A DNA stretch of 56,580 bases. Origin: Plantago elongata (taxonomy: Eukaryota > Streptophyta > Magnoliopsida > Lamiales > Plantaginaceae). The position numbers and the translations under genes are program-made. Numbering within the stretch: the first letter of the stretch is position 1; each line of letters starts with the position of its first letter. The notes under the pieces were generated by a model. The model worked only from the letters and a program-made list of their open reading frames with translations. It did not search any database and had not been told where the DNA came from. Below, one piece after another: positions 11,111 through 23,098 of the stretch. Where the stretch lies: NCBI GenBank assembly GCA_036897095.1, contig JAYMSP010000347.1, positions 1-56,580 on the forward strand, given 5' to 3'.

Positions 11111-11663
11111 AAATTGCTCATAGGAGCAAAATCCTGTTCTCACTGATCCTTATGATGCATTGGTCCTTTTGTGTGTTAAACACATTTGAAAGAAGCTAGT
11201 GCAGCATGTATTTGTTTGTAGTACAAGAATGATTGATACACATTGTCTACTTGAATAATGATAGATGGTCTAAGTCATTCTAAAAATATAAATTGAGTGT
11301 TAAATATGGTATTTTAACATATTGTAAAATATTGTAAGATGTGATCTGACCTAAAATGTCATTACTTTGTATTTAAGGGGGTAAACACATATTTAAATTA
11401 TTGTGAAAATTTAGAATATTTATTTGGACGCTCATCTCATCTCATCTCATCAATAATAACCCTTGATTCTTAATTCATTTTCGAAAAATTATTACCTAGA
11501 CCATGTCTATCATTAATTCATAGACCATATAGTGAAAAATGATTCACGTCACATGCAAGTGTGACACATACACATCAAATTAGTGATAGTGAATCATTCT
11601 TCACCACATAATATATTAATTGATGGTAGATATTATATAGATAATAATTTTTCTTCATTCTCT

Positions 11664-11826
11664 TCCTCTCATTGCACTTTCTCATCTCGGAGTTCCAGTC
11701 CATCGCTCCCCAGAGAGCTACAAGTTGATCTCATCCTCTCATTGCACTTTCTCATCTCAAGTTCAATTCCACCTTCTCATCTCAAGTTCAATTCCATCGC
11801 TCCCCGGAGAGCTACAAGTTGATCTG
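11664..11826 (+). repeat. Tandem duplication, about 70 bp unit
   Basis: CCTCTCATTGCACTTTCTCA and CATCGCTCCCC(A/G)GAGAGCTA are each repeated. The second unit also carries an internal CTTCTCATCTCAAGTTCAAT duplication. It lies in the spacer and is not coding. Confidence 0.75.
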
Positions 11827-12423
11827 GTGATAACATAGCCTAATTTTATACACCATCTGCATCATGTATAACAAGTGGTGACATGCTTGACCATTGGGTA
11901 TAGAACACACAAACCTAATCTAGGTGATATACTTTGGCATCCAAACCACTGAGTTCATCTCATTTGTAGCAGTCTTCCACATTCACAGCTCGAAACTAGC
12001 CAGTTCAAACATGCCATAGTAGTTCGGTACATCCTTTTACGAAACTAGGTTCAGCATTACTTTCTCACATTTCAACCTTAAATTTTTCCAACACATCTCA
12101 CTAGCCAACCCGATCTAATGAAGAGGGCATTAACAATACAACACTATCGAGATAGTAAGCCAATAGCCATAATCCAAACCTTTACTATCATAGAGAAACA
12201 CATGTTCAAAGTTCAAACATCATCCCATAGTATGCATGCCAAATATATATGATAGCTTACAAATCTCAGAAACTGTAGTGATACACATTCCCTCATCTCA
12301 ACTTGAAGATGGATAGATCAGTATAGACAGGCAAAAAATTTACTGGCACGACAATACAAAATGATGCAGGCAGATCTAATTCAATGGGTTGTGAACAATT
12401 TGCCTCTCATCTTCAGAGTCTCC

Positions 12424-15400
12424 CTAGCTGTTAGCACCTCTTAAGCGCAGGATCAATTCGTCCTGCTGACAGTATTGGAGATGAGTTAAGTTGAATAAAA
12501 ACATATGAGAGGGAGTCGGGATCAAGAAATGGACGGTTATCAGAGATAATACGCCTTTTTTAAACAATGTGTTGAACAACTTTTGCCTACAGGAGTAACA
12601 AGATAAATATTTACACTTGCCTTTCTCCCTTTCACTGATAGACCTCTCTCCCTAAGGAACACACGAATTCTCTCAACTGTCAAACTCTGCAGATCTCTGG
12701 GAAGCGAGCTTGATGAACCCTCTACAGATCCAGAAAACAATATCCACATATCAATAGTTTAATAGCAAATGATAATTTGAACACAAAAAACAAAAAAGTT
12801 TTTTTAAAGGTATTCCATGTACCCTACAGCCCTAATTACACTGATGCACAAGAAATATCTTAAAAGTTTGTAAAAAACAAGAAACAATATACTTATTATA
12901 ACATCACTATATGAAGTTTAAAGAGTTGTTTTTATTAAATTTCAGCATGTTAACTACACAAAGACTTAAGAAGGGACCAGTCTTACTGGGGGACCGATTG
13001 ATGCTCTTAAGTATAAGTATAATGTTTTAAACAACACTAATAATATTTTATGAGTGAACACTTTATGTACATTTTTCATATGTGATTTATAACACTGATG
13101 TTCATAATAAAACCCCCAATGTTTCCGGCTATAATTGTCGGTTCTTTTAGTCCTTTGTAAAGACGGTCTCGCTCTAAGCTTTAGGAGCAAAATGAACAAA
13201 AACAATGAGACCCATTCCCAGCAGTTAATTTCCCTGATTATGATATATAGCTTTAGATAGAACCCATCAACTTAATTATTATTTACAAGTTGCAGATTCT
13301 TCAGTAGACTCTCAAAATTCTACAGCATAACCTACAGCATAACACAAGCATGTATCTCACCATGAGAACCCATGGCCTTCTTTCCTGCAGCCTTACTATC
13401 CAATGCTTTCTCAGCAGCTCTGGAACATTGCAGTTAAAGGAATGTTAAACCACATATATAGTAAAAAAAGAGCAGCATATATAAGGAATAAGATAATTAC
13501 AGTAGAACATAGTACCGTTTCCTAGAAACTGCAGCTTTTCCTTCTTTTGCATCACTTTTCTGGTTCTTAAGCATAAGAGACCTAATCAATATATTTGTCT
13601 GGTTTGTCTTTATATGCTGGTCCTCTGATATAAGAAAGCAATTAAGGTTGGAGCTTCCATTAGTACAACAACAAAGGACAAACGTTCTGGGAAAAGGGTA
13701 AGGGGTGTGTTAATGCAATTAAATCATAAGTGATGTTCAAGAGCTCTATGCAAAGGAACAAGTAAAATAAATGGGGGCAAATGAGAACCAAACGTACAGA
13801 AACAGAAACTGCATGTCTACCTACGTGAACTATATTTAGTAACTAAGATGAAAATGTATAAATGGGTATTACATTGATATGAGACCCATTCACAAATTCA
13901 TATGGCTACTAAAGTCCTAATCATAAAATTCATCCTCGTACCGACTTACCTAGTGCAACTGAAGATATAGGTCCAAACTAAAAAAATTCCCGAATATGAG
14001 GAAATACCATATTCCTCTTACCAATAGGTCGGGGGTTCGAGTCATCTTTGCCGTTTAAAAAAAAAAAACACATTACTCTTACCCAAGTGTTTAATAGACT
14101 CACCTAATATATACTCCTGTGATCTGGATTTTCCTACTGTTTAGGAAACTCAAGACTTGCTCATGTATGAAAATATCATCAATCATAAAGAAGTGCAAGA
14201 CAGATATGAAAATCTAAATTTGATTCCACATCAGAAATTAAAGAAGATGAGATGAGTACACCACTATTCCAACCATAAGAAAAAAATAACTTGATTTAAA
14301 TAAATAGCATCATCTAAAGTCACGAACAGTAGCAATAAGCAGGAAAAGAAACAAAACCTGGAGGTGATGTCTCGTGATCACAAATGTAAACCCGCACGCT
14401 TCCCTGCATAGTTCATCAATATGTATGTTAACCGTAACATCAATGAACAAGTGTGAACCAGCCATGCATTCTTCAACGAAAATAATTAAAAAGACTACCA
14501 AATCTCCATCATTGGTAAAGCAATTAAAACCAGAAAAAAAAAATTCAATTCTCAAATCTGTTCTCTTTTCAAGCTACTACTACATCGATAGAGGATATGA
14601 TTCATCAGATCAAGTATTCAATCTCATATTTCTCACCCTCTCTACTGATCCATGAAAATTCCAATGGATCAATGATAATGGCCAAATGGCATGAGCAGCA
14701 ATGCCACATGACATTATACGTGAACCTTTATAACAACAACAAGGGACTCACGGTAAGTGCAGGATTGCCACATAAAACAATTTCCTCTAGCGCCATGTTG
14801 CATGCCAAAAAGGAATTGTGACATGTTGAAAACTACAAATAACGGCCTAACAAGAAGTCACATTAAATGCCAAAACTACAGGTCACAAACGAACAAGAAC
14901 TGTTGGTTAAAATTCAACCTGTAGCTGCACTAGACATGTTTCTGAAAGAAAAAAAAAAGTAATTATTTCAACACACACATTTCCTTTCTTGAGAAACTAT
15001 TGATCTTATAACTCTCAATAATTGTTCGAGGAACCATATTTTCAAGCCCGGACAAGACACACTGGCTTAATCAAAGTGCATACACACAGTAATAAACAAA
15101 CGAAAACGAAATCCTCATTTCAGCCCAAATCACATTAAAACCTTTCCGCTTCTACCTTTAGTCCCAAATCATACTCCACACCACAAAATTAAGTTTCCCC
15201 TCACTCACTAATCCTCACCCCCTAAAACAAGGGTTACTCACTAGGAGAGACTCTCTCAAATTTTATTACAAGTAGACCCTCTGCGTTATAACACTAATAT
15301 TAACCCATGACTCTCTGAGTTACAACATTGTATGAACTCACTTTTTTGTAATATTCAGTATCAGAAAGTTTTTAGTTAGAATTTTCCCCTAAAACAATTC

Positions 15401-15725
15401 AGCCAACCGAAATAATTCTTAACTAATTTCAAGCCACATTCGATTCACAAACAAATTCCACAGAGCCGTAAAAATTGCTCCACTAATCGAATTAACAGAA
15501 ACACGAGATAAGCATATAAGTAAAATTGTGGTGCAGTAACAGGTATAGAGTAAGAAATGTAGCGATTAATAATTGAAAATGGAATCTAGGGTAAGAAGTT
15601 GGTCATACTGGATTAGAGGAAACGACGGTGGAAGAGAAGAGGCCGCGGGAAGGGAGATTGGCGAGGAACTTAGAGGCGCCGCCGCCGGAGACCGCCGCAG
15701 AAGAGGCAGAGCCGGCGTCTTCCAT
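12424..15725 (-). CDS. DDA1-domain plus SAP-domain protein (six exons, 156 residues)
   Basis: The exons on the minus strand are 15725-15609, 14403-14358, 13624-13516, 13419-13361, 12721-12621 and 12462-12424. All frames join without a stop, giving 156 residues. Residues about 19-80 carry the DDA1 pattern: KFLANLPSRGLF, then SVRVYICDHETSPPEDQ, then IKTNQTNILIRSL. In mammals and plants DDA1 binds DDB1/DET1 and tunes CRL4 (COP10-DET1) ubiquitin ligases. A Lys/Ala-rich linker follows. Residues about 120-153 form a SAP motif (LQSLTVERIRVFLRERGLSV, then a basic GRK and DELILRLRG), which usually binds DNA. The last intron is a GC-AG intron with a strong AG|GCAAGT donor, and its acceptor is a CAGCAG tandem. 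The start is the first ATG before the conserved block. Likely nuclear. Domains are seen; the CRL4 role is inferred. Confidence 0.85.
14019..14068 (+). mobile_element. SINE copy, 5'-truncated, in intron 2 of the DDA1/SAP gene
   Basis: ACCAATAGGTCGGGGGTTCG, then AGTCATCTTTGCCGTTT and a 12-base A tail, match the 3' half of the SINE at 9247-9340. The A-box half is missing. It lies antisense to the host gene. Confidence 0.8.
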
Positions 15726-17567
15726 GGCGCCTTTTTTTGGTTCTTGGTTTTCTATGTTTTTGTCAATTGAATAAATGAGACTAGAGAAAACTGGAAAATG
15801 AGTCAATTCAATTTCTACAAATAAAGATAAATCATTATCATAAATATATGGAGTTTATTTAGAAACTTTGGGGATTTTTTGCAAAAAGAATAATTACAAC
15901 AAAATTACTCAATCTGCTACATAGTAACTTATTAACTAAACTTACGTACAAAGTTTAATGAATGAAAATTTTTAAATCATAATTAGTAGAGTAAATATAA
16001 TTGAGTTAACTGAGTACTTATATAATTTATCAAATTATTTTAAGGTAATAAATTTTTGAAGGTAGATTCAAAGATATTGAATATCCTACATAATTTAAAC
16101 TTGACCTTAAAGGAGAGTTATTGTTTTGTTCGACAAACTCGACAATCCAATTTTGTAATTATTTAACTAATATAGATTTAAATTTATAATTAGGTCATAC
16201 AATTTGGTATTCATATATTCGATACCTTCATAATTAATTTACGGGCTAGTCTAAGGCCCGATATGATATATGAAGTCATCAATATATGATTGTATCAATC
16301 ATTCAGATATTAATATATCTATCTATGGCCTTGTTTGTAGATTCTACGCTTAAATTAAAAGGTCTATTTTTGTTAACATTATTATTATTTTTATGAAAAG
16401 AAAATACACTTTATTAGATGTTAAAAAATATCAACAATGATAGTTAACTTTATTATAATATTCTTTCCGTCATATTTTTATTTTAAACGTCTAAAGATTG
16501 ACTCGAACCCTCGATCTATTGGTTGGAGGTGAAGCATCTTACCAACTAAGCTGTGTTTTTTAACAATGAAAGAGAATGAAGCATTATTTTGCCATTTCAG
16601 GATGGACGGTATAACTTATTTCAATATAGATATTTATATATAATACTATCTCCGTCATATTAATAATGAAATAATTTGGTTTTGTACGCTCTTTACGAAA
16701 AATATATAGTATATTGTTAAAAATGAGTTTGAGATAAAAAAATTACATGTGGAATCTAATAATACATAGTTAAAATTGAGTTGTATCGTTGAATTTATTT
16801 TCAAAAATAAAATATTATTTTACCTTGATAAGATATTAAAAAATAAAAAAATATTTTAATTTTAGCAGAACGAAATATATATATATATATATGAATATCC
16901 ATATTATGAAGACAGGCACCAATAGGTGCTCCAATATGTATTGGTGCAAGTTAAAAAGATAATTGAGGGAGCCCATACTATTCCCTACCTAATTGGGCCA
17001 AATCTAATCTTCAAAAACATAAACAAATGGCATGCTAATTTTGTTTTATACTATCTTCATCTTCTTCACTGTGACAAAAATTGAAAAGTGGTAGTAGTAG
17101 TATATTGAGCAAGTGGCTGGCTCTAATGGAAGTTCGGGAAAGCAACGGATAAGAACGACCCACTTCTCCTACTCATCAGCGTCTTCATCTCTGACTCAAT
17201 CACTACCACGTGCCCCCACCAACGGCCACGATCACTCTCCTTACCATGTGCCCCCTCCCACCAGATCAACACCCAAGTACACTGATTCACTATTGTATAC
17301 AATAGTGGTATTATTTTTAGCACCATTATCTATTCATGGTTTTCATCTTCCAACACTTTGAACATGATTGGTATTCTGCTGCGTCATCTTTCCAGAAAGA
17401 AAGTGATATATAGCTTTAAAAAATCTGATCCTTTTCCACTTAAGACTCACTGTTTTCTTCTACAATTCAGACAAAAAGTGATCAATTTGTGATTGATTGT
17501 GTGATTGTGTTTGTACAAATACTGTTAGTGTTGTTGATTATAGAAAAAGGTGGGTGTGGATTTTGTG
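15726..17567. other. Divergent intergenic region shared by the DDA1/SAP and KING1-like genes
   Basis: The two genes start head to head about 1.8 kb apart, so this holds both promoters. Seen here are a T/C-rich leader beside the minus-strand start and a SINE at 16484-16556. There is an AT run near 16877-16891 and a CACGTG at about 17207-17212. A pyrimidine-rich stretch before 17568 looks like the KING1-like 5' UTR. No other gene is supported. Confidence 0.55.
16484..16556 (-). mobile_element. SINE copy, minus orientation
   Basis: On the minus strand it reads TTAGTTGGTAAGATGCTTC, then CCAACCAATAGATCGAGGG and TTCGAGTCAATCTTTAGACG before a T-rich (A-tail) end. It matches the family of 9247-9340 with moderate divergence. 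Confidence 0.7.
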
Positions 17568-20500
17568 ATGGGTGCTGCTGAAGAAGGAGAGACGCCTAGG
17601 AGCCCAGAGGCTACACTGGGTATGCAAGTGGAGGATCTGTGGGATGTGCAAGGATCGCAGCTTAGCCCAAATGAGAAGCTTAATGCTTGTTTTGAGAGTA
17701 TTCCTGTCTCTGCTTTCCCTCTTGCTCCTTCCGAACAAGGTCAATTTCTGCTCTCTTTTTTTTTTTTTTTGAAACGGCAAAGGTGACTCGAACCCGACCT
17801 ATAGGTTGGAGGTGATGCGTCTTACCAATTTGTTGGTACATTTTGTGGTGTGTAATTGTTTCTTGGTTGAGAGTTTGATCATATGTTAGTCATGTTTATG
17901 CTAGTGTATGATTGGTTTGTGGGATCAGGACTCAGGAGTGGATTTTGATTGTTTGGTGTATCATATATTAGTTACTGATGTGATAAGATTGGTTTTTTTT
18001 GTTGTTGTATAAGAGTGTTTGCTGACTTGATCCTTCTATGTGGTATACTTGTGCATAATCAGACTTACTCTTGCATTTTTTCGACATAGGGCCTTAGTCT
18101 GCCTTACGCTTGTGCCGAAGTGTGTATTGATGGATCTTTAGGCATAATTGTAGTGATATGTCCTGATTGTTATATAGCTGTGTTGAAACTTTAGTAGCAC
18201 GACTTGCGCTTCGAGGTTTTTGTTTCTAAATGAGTTCTGCTGTAAGCTTATAGTAGCCACATCCTTTTAAAGTTTTAAAGCTAGCAATTAAGCCTTTGAT
18301 AAATTGTAGTTAAGTTTGGCCCTAGGGTGACATGTTATGCTTTGTGTAGTTAATTGCTCTTCTCGTGTAATACTAATTTGTACGTAATTAATTTAGACTT
18401 TTAGGCTGAATTGTGCTCGTGGTGGCCTAATATTATGAAAATATATGGTGTAACAGTCGTCGAGATAAGTTCAGGATCGAGCCTTGCAGAAGCCGTGAAG
18501 TTACTGGCCCGCCACAAATTACTCAGTGCTCCAGTGGTAGATGAAAAGGCACCTGAAGATGCATCCTGGATTGACAGATACATAGGCATAGTAGAATTTG
18601 CCGGCATTGTTGTGTGGATCTTGCATCAGGTTTGTGCTAAAATGTTTCATTATGCTGTCTCATGCTCATGTAATTCTCTTGTTCGCATGAGTGATGTTAA
18701 GATGACACTCAAATTTCTGTCAAGATGACGTTCATGTACATTTTTTGCACAATACATTACATAAAGACTAGCCTTTGGGCAGACATATTTACGTGGTATG
18801 GAGCTCACTTTCTGATGGCTTCAGAGTCACAATGAACGAAGTTTAAATCATTTGAACTTTCTACAGTCGGAAAAGATGGAAGAGGGCCATGACACGAGTA
18901 CGGCGTTTGATATAGCTATGAAGAGCTTAGAAGATACCATGAGCCCTACTGGAGCAATCAGAATGACTTCTCCTGGCAAAATATCTTCGCCTACAAAGCA
19001 CGTAGAAGATCAGCTGAGCCCTGCTGTTGCTGTTGCTGCTAGCGGAATGTCTTCGCCGAGGTTTAGAAGCATTCACCCTGACTCTCCCACTGCAACCTGT
19101 GGAAGTTTTTTTGAGACTCTCACTTCTTCCGATTTCTACAAAAATATGAAGGTAATTGTCTTTCGGTCCACGATTTCCATCATTAGAATTTTCTCTACTG
19201 CAGATATCCAATTTTTCTTCAAAATACTAATTCATGCTCTAACTCGTGATTGAGCAGGTGGGAGACATCTCAGGATCTTTCCGCTGGGCCCCATTTCTTG
19301 CATTGCAGAAATCCAACTCTTTTTTGACAATGCTCCTACTACTGTCCAAGTACAGAATGAAGAGTATACCTGTTGTTGATTTAGGAGAAGCAAAGGTTGA
19401 CAATATTATCACACAAAGCGCTGTGATTCACATGCTAAAAGAATGTTCGGGACTTCATTGGTTTGAGAGTTGGGGTTCAAAAAAGCTATCGGAACTTGGT
19501 CTCCCCTTGATGAAACCAGGCAACATAATCAAGGTAATGTCTGCTTTATTGTACCATGAACATGGATATCCAAGACAAACAATTGTCTGCTTGAGAAAGT
19601 ATCTATGCATTAGTACATTTGCGACTCTCTGTTTTCATTTTTTCAACAACTACCGGGCAAGGAATGTGTGATGATTTAAGAAGGTAGAATCAATTAGTTT
19701 ATACTAACATTTTTGGTGGTATGTTCAAGTTAGTTTGTGGGTTGGTTTAGGGCTGCTGCCAAATGAAAAAGATAGCATCTAATTATTAGCTGGAGTTAGA
19801 AACTTTGCATCTGCATGTGTTGCTTTTAACTCTTCGTTTTTTTAATTTCCTAGTTTCATCGTTTCTTTTTATTTGTAAGTTGTAATTTTTATGACAAATT
19901 TTAGCACCTTTACTCTTACAATTAATCTTTTGTCCTGAAAAGATAAAAAAATAAAGATGCGTGTATACGCAACTTGAGTTTAGATAATTATCGCAAAGAC
20001 AGAAATTCTGCATGTTTTGACCAATGAGTATCAGGCAAAACAAGCAACAGAACCATATACTAGTATTCTCCATGTGTCGTAGAACCCTACTCAATTCCCT
20101 GAATTTCCCTACCAATTTCACCAAGTAGTACTTCGAAGGAATATGCCCCAATCTGGTCTTTGTTTCTGAACAATTTACATCTGTAGGTCTATGAAGATGA
20201 CCCTGTCCTGCAAGCGTTTAAGATAATGAGACAACAAGGGGTTGGAGGTGTACCAGTGGTTGCCAGTGATGGAAATAAGGCAGTTGGAAATATAAGCATC
20301 AGAGACATCCAATTCCTTCTCATTGCACCAGAAATATACAGGGAATACAGGTATGCAGCTTAACTCACTATTACCGTCTAATCTTACATGTTCAAACAAG
20401 CCAGATTTTTTGTCTTCTTGACTTGCATATTTATATTGGTAAGCATTTATAGTAGCCTCTAGCCACTATGTCATCTGAAGTTATGCGGTTTTAATGATTC

Positions 20501-21215
20501 AACTATAGTCTGTGTGCTCTCCTATCTTTTCCATGAATGCCCCTAATCATTGAAGCTATACAAGGCATGCTCTAAAGATAATTGAGTAGCAGATCTTGGG
20601 GCTGGTAATGGTAGTAACGGAAAGGTGCTATAAGTCTTTTGTTTTCAATAACTTATATGTGCTAACACTTCATCTACCAGCTTCAATGATTAGGGGCATT
20701 CATGGAAAAGAGTTCTCGCCTTAACGTGTGAAAGCACACATAGCTTTATAACTTCATCTGTTAGATATAGGATGGAGTATAACTTTTGATAATTCGTGTT
20801 ACTGAGACCTTGTGATTATCATAAATACTAGACCAGTTAACCTTAGATTTACTTCCAATGAATCAGCTGGAGGAAAATATGATTGCATCTAAAGCTGTTT
20901 GCACACTAATACTGCAGGTCTATTACCACCAAGAACTTTCTCACAGCTGTCCGCCGCTATCTGGAGAGGCGTCAGAGTGAATCACCTTTAGTAAGCAACA
21001 TGGTGACATGTCGCCACGAGGAGACTCTTAAAGATGTGATCAGGAAACTGGATACTATGAAGATCCACCGGATTTACGTGGTTGATGAAGTTGGAAACCT
21101 GGAGGGGGTCATCACACTCAGAGACATTATCTCGAGGCTGGTACACGAGCCTCGAGGTTACTTTGGTGATTTCTTTGACGGAGTCCTGCCACTTCCTGCG
21201 AATAGCAGGGTTTAA
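17568..21215 (+). CDS. KING1: SnRK1 regulatory subunit gamma-like protein (KING1 type, CBS domains)
   Basis: The exons are 17568-17739, 18457-18629, 18867-19151, 19258-19533, 20187-20350 and 20918-21215, giving 455 residues. The protein follows Arabidopsis KING1 (AKIN gamma) from end to end as I remember it: VEDLWD and LNACFESIPVSAFPL near the start, then DASWIDRYIGIVEF, FRWAPFLALQ, KSIPVVDLG at about 245, VGNISIRDIQFLL, and IHRIYVVD at about 406. It ends HEP.GYFGDFFDG. The four CBS modules would bind adenylates or act as a scaffold in SnRK1, the plant energy-sensing kinase. KING1's role in the active complex is debated because the beta-gamma subunit also serves. Exon 3 has six Ser-Pro pairs in a linker that is longer than in Arabidopsis (424 residues total there). 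The ATG at 17568 begins a KING1-like N-terminus; no ATG lies just upstream in this frame. A SINE sits in intron 1 and a long inverted repeat in intron 5. Confidence 0.92.
17756..17832 (-). mobile_element. SINE copy in intron 1 of the KING1-like gene
   Basis: A T run is followed by GAAACGGCAAAGGTGACTCG, AACCCGACCTATAGGTTGGA and GGTGATGCGTCTTACCAA, which is the reverse complement of the SINE at 9247-9340. The 5' end is lost. It begins 16 bases past the exon 1 donor, so it nearly touches the splice site. Confidence 0.8.
20526..20710. repeat. Perfect 32 bp inverted repeat in intron 5 of the KING1-like gene
   Basis: The left arm is 20526-20557 and the right arm 20679-20710, with a 121-base loop. 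The arms are exact reverse complements (they contain CCATGAATGCCCCTAATCAT and its complement). The pre-mRNA would fold into a strong hairpin. It could be a foldback transposon remnant or a small-RNA source. Confidence 0.9.
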
Positions 21216-21423
21216 CCAATAGAAGATACATGTTAACTATGTTAACCGAATAAAGTTTCTGTTTCGACTGAAGTTAGTGTGCTACTTGGTTGTCAGACAT
21301 GGACAGGGAAGAGTTAGTCTGTTTTTGTGTGCATTTTCTTGTAATTGTAGGCTTTGTTGAGCTCTTTGTTTCCTCTTCTGTCAGGCCTATGTAGTCGAAC
21401 AGGTATTGTATCAATCTGGAAGC

Positions 21424-21429
21424 AATAAA
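21424..21429 (+). terminator. Polyadenylation signal of the KING1-like gene
   Basis: A canonical AATAAA lies about 210 bases after the stop codon, in a T-rich context typical of plant 3' ends. Cleavage would fall near 21445. Confidence 0.5.
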
Positions 21430-21684
21430 ATAGTGTTCTGTTTTCAATTCAGTTTGTATGTCAACTTATTTGTTTTCCAAATACGTATTAATTCCATAAG
21501 TGTCAATTCAATATAAATTTGTAACATAATTTTATAGCGTATCACAAAAAGTTTTGTCAATACAATATTACAAGAGTCCAGACTAATTGTAAAAACCAAG
21601 GGCACCCTATATACATTGGGAATGGCAGTCTGCATAAACCTAAGGCAAGATATCTATGGACTTTGGTAGGAAGTTTATCTCATT

Positions 21685-21765
21685 GTTTTTTAAACTGAAA
21701 ATGTGATTCGAATCCTAATCAATTGGTTGAAGGAGATCATATTACTAAGTAAGTTGTGCTTCATT
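21685..21765 (-). mobile_element. SINE copy, degenerate, minus orientation
   Basis: TTTTTTAAACTGAAAATG, GATTCGAATCCTAATCAATT, GGTTGAAGGAGATCATATTA and AGTAAGTTGTGCTTCATTC follow the reverse complement of the local SINE family, with many substitutions. Confidence 0.6.
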
Positions 21766-22118
21766 CTCCGTTTGTCTCATGGTTGTATGTATTTAGTTAG
21801 AGTTTGGGCCAGTCTATATTGATTATTTGCTTTCATGGTTTGTGACTTTGTGTAGATATGTCTTGGGAAATTTTTGCAGACATGGTGTTAATGTTCGAAC
21901 TGGTGATTATGACTATTTGGCACGAAGATGTTATCGAATTTAATGTGATGTTTTATGTCTGTATAATTTTATTCAAAACTTTATGTTCTTGTATTAAAAT
22001 ATTTATTAGTGTTCAGCTGTTTCTGATTATTTGAAATTTAAGTTTTATAATTTTTGGAGAAAATGCTAGTTGTGCTTCCTATTACTATGATTTAGTTACT
22101 CTCAAGTTAAATGTCTTA

Positions 22119-23098
22119 GCGGCTGTTTGATTTGTTAGGAAATTTGCAATGTCAACTCTTTTTGTTAACAAATTCCATGTTTAGTTTTCAATTTTGAGTG
22201 AAAATGTACTTGTGGAATTCGGTTGAACCACAATTCCATATGAAGAACCGGGAATCAGCTTGTAGTGTATTTTTGATCAACAATATTTTTAAAATGAAAT
22301 TCTGACAGTGAACAGTAATGGCAAATTATTCTTCCCAATCCTAGTTATAGAAGAAGAGAGCTACAATAATAATAGGTAATTACTTAAAGGGCTGTTTGGC
22401 ATGGGATTAAAATCGATTCATTTGGCTCGATGATAAGTGATTTGGCCTAAAATACACTTCAAATACCTCCATTTTAATTTTATTTCAAACACAATTTCAC
22501 CAATATCCATTCAAATGTCCATTCAAATTCTATACCGATTAATCCCTAGTGATTAATACTTAAAGGTTAGATATAATTGCTTAATAAGTCTTTAATATTC
22601 TAGGTACTTGTATAAAATATGCACTAGTACTTCACTCTTATACTATAGTTTGTTTTTACTTAAAGATATAATTATTACTTTATAAATAATATAAAATATT
22701 AAAATATGTATGCCTTCCTTCGTATAATTTACTGGGAGAAGGAAGAACCAGTCACTTACCCTTTATATAAATTAAGTACTTATGAAGAAGAGAGGTCCTT
22801 ATATATTTACTAGTTAGAGAAGATCTTGATTATTAAACCCTTACTATATAACTTTACTACCAAGAGGAGACTAAACCTATTACTTAATCTTGTATAGATC
22901 TATTACTAATTTAAATAATTAAGCCTTTAGTAAAACATTTCCTCTTATGTTAGAATTATTTATTGCTTAATATGATAGAGTAAGAGTACCAAACATGGAA
23001 TTCATCACAAATCCACCAAACAATTCTGAAAATCTGGTTTCTCAACAATTCTATGGAATTCTCTCCCTAACCATTTCCATGAAAAACCAAACACTCCC
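22119..23098. mobile_element. Tourist-like element of 980 bp with TTA target duplication
   Basis: The left end GCGGCTGTTTGATTTGTT and the right end AAAACCAAACACTCCC are inverted relatives. TTA flanks both (22116-22118 and 23099-23101). The subterminal sequences are also mirror-like: AACAAATTCCATGTTTAG on the left, CCAAACATGGAATTCATC on the right. It is non-autonomous, with no transposase. Its middle has received at least one more element (22391-22557). Confidence 0.65.
22391..22557. mobile_element. Nested MITE (167 bp) inside the 980 bp element
   Basis: It starts GCTGTTTGGCATGGGATTAA and ends GATTAATCCCTAGTGATTAAT, shortened here to the last 20: ATTAATCCCTAGTGATTAAT. A perfect 9 bp direct repeat ACTTAAAGG flanks it (22382-22390 and 22558-22566), which suggests an 8-9 bp duplication of the hAT or Mutator kind. 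The interior is the inverted relative of the MITE at 6496-6652, whose flanks are only TTA, so the superfamily is uncertain. Confidence 0.6.

Larger units (their letters stand above)
10331..12423. other. Spacer between the tandem array and the DDA1/SAP gene
   Basis: No supported gene. It contains the degenerate SINE at 11019, the CT-rich duplication at 11664, a short CTCAT repeat near 11432, and, towards 12000-12423, the probable 3' UTR of the minus-strand gene. Confidence 0.5.

Noticed and set aside
13320-14700. Several 60-90 codon frames on both strands inside the DDA1/SAP gene
   Set aside because: They cross introns and lack motifs; the spliced exons explain the conserved parts.
17113-17361. 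Frame of 82 codons upstream of the KING1-like gene
   Set aside because: It begins at a non-ATG codon, has Ser/Thr/Pro-rich random composition, and lies in the probable promoter and leader of the KING1-like gene.
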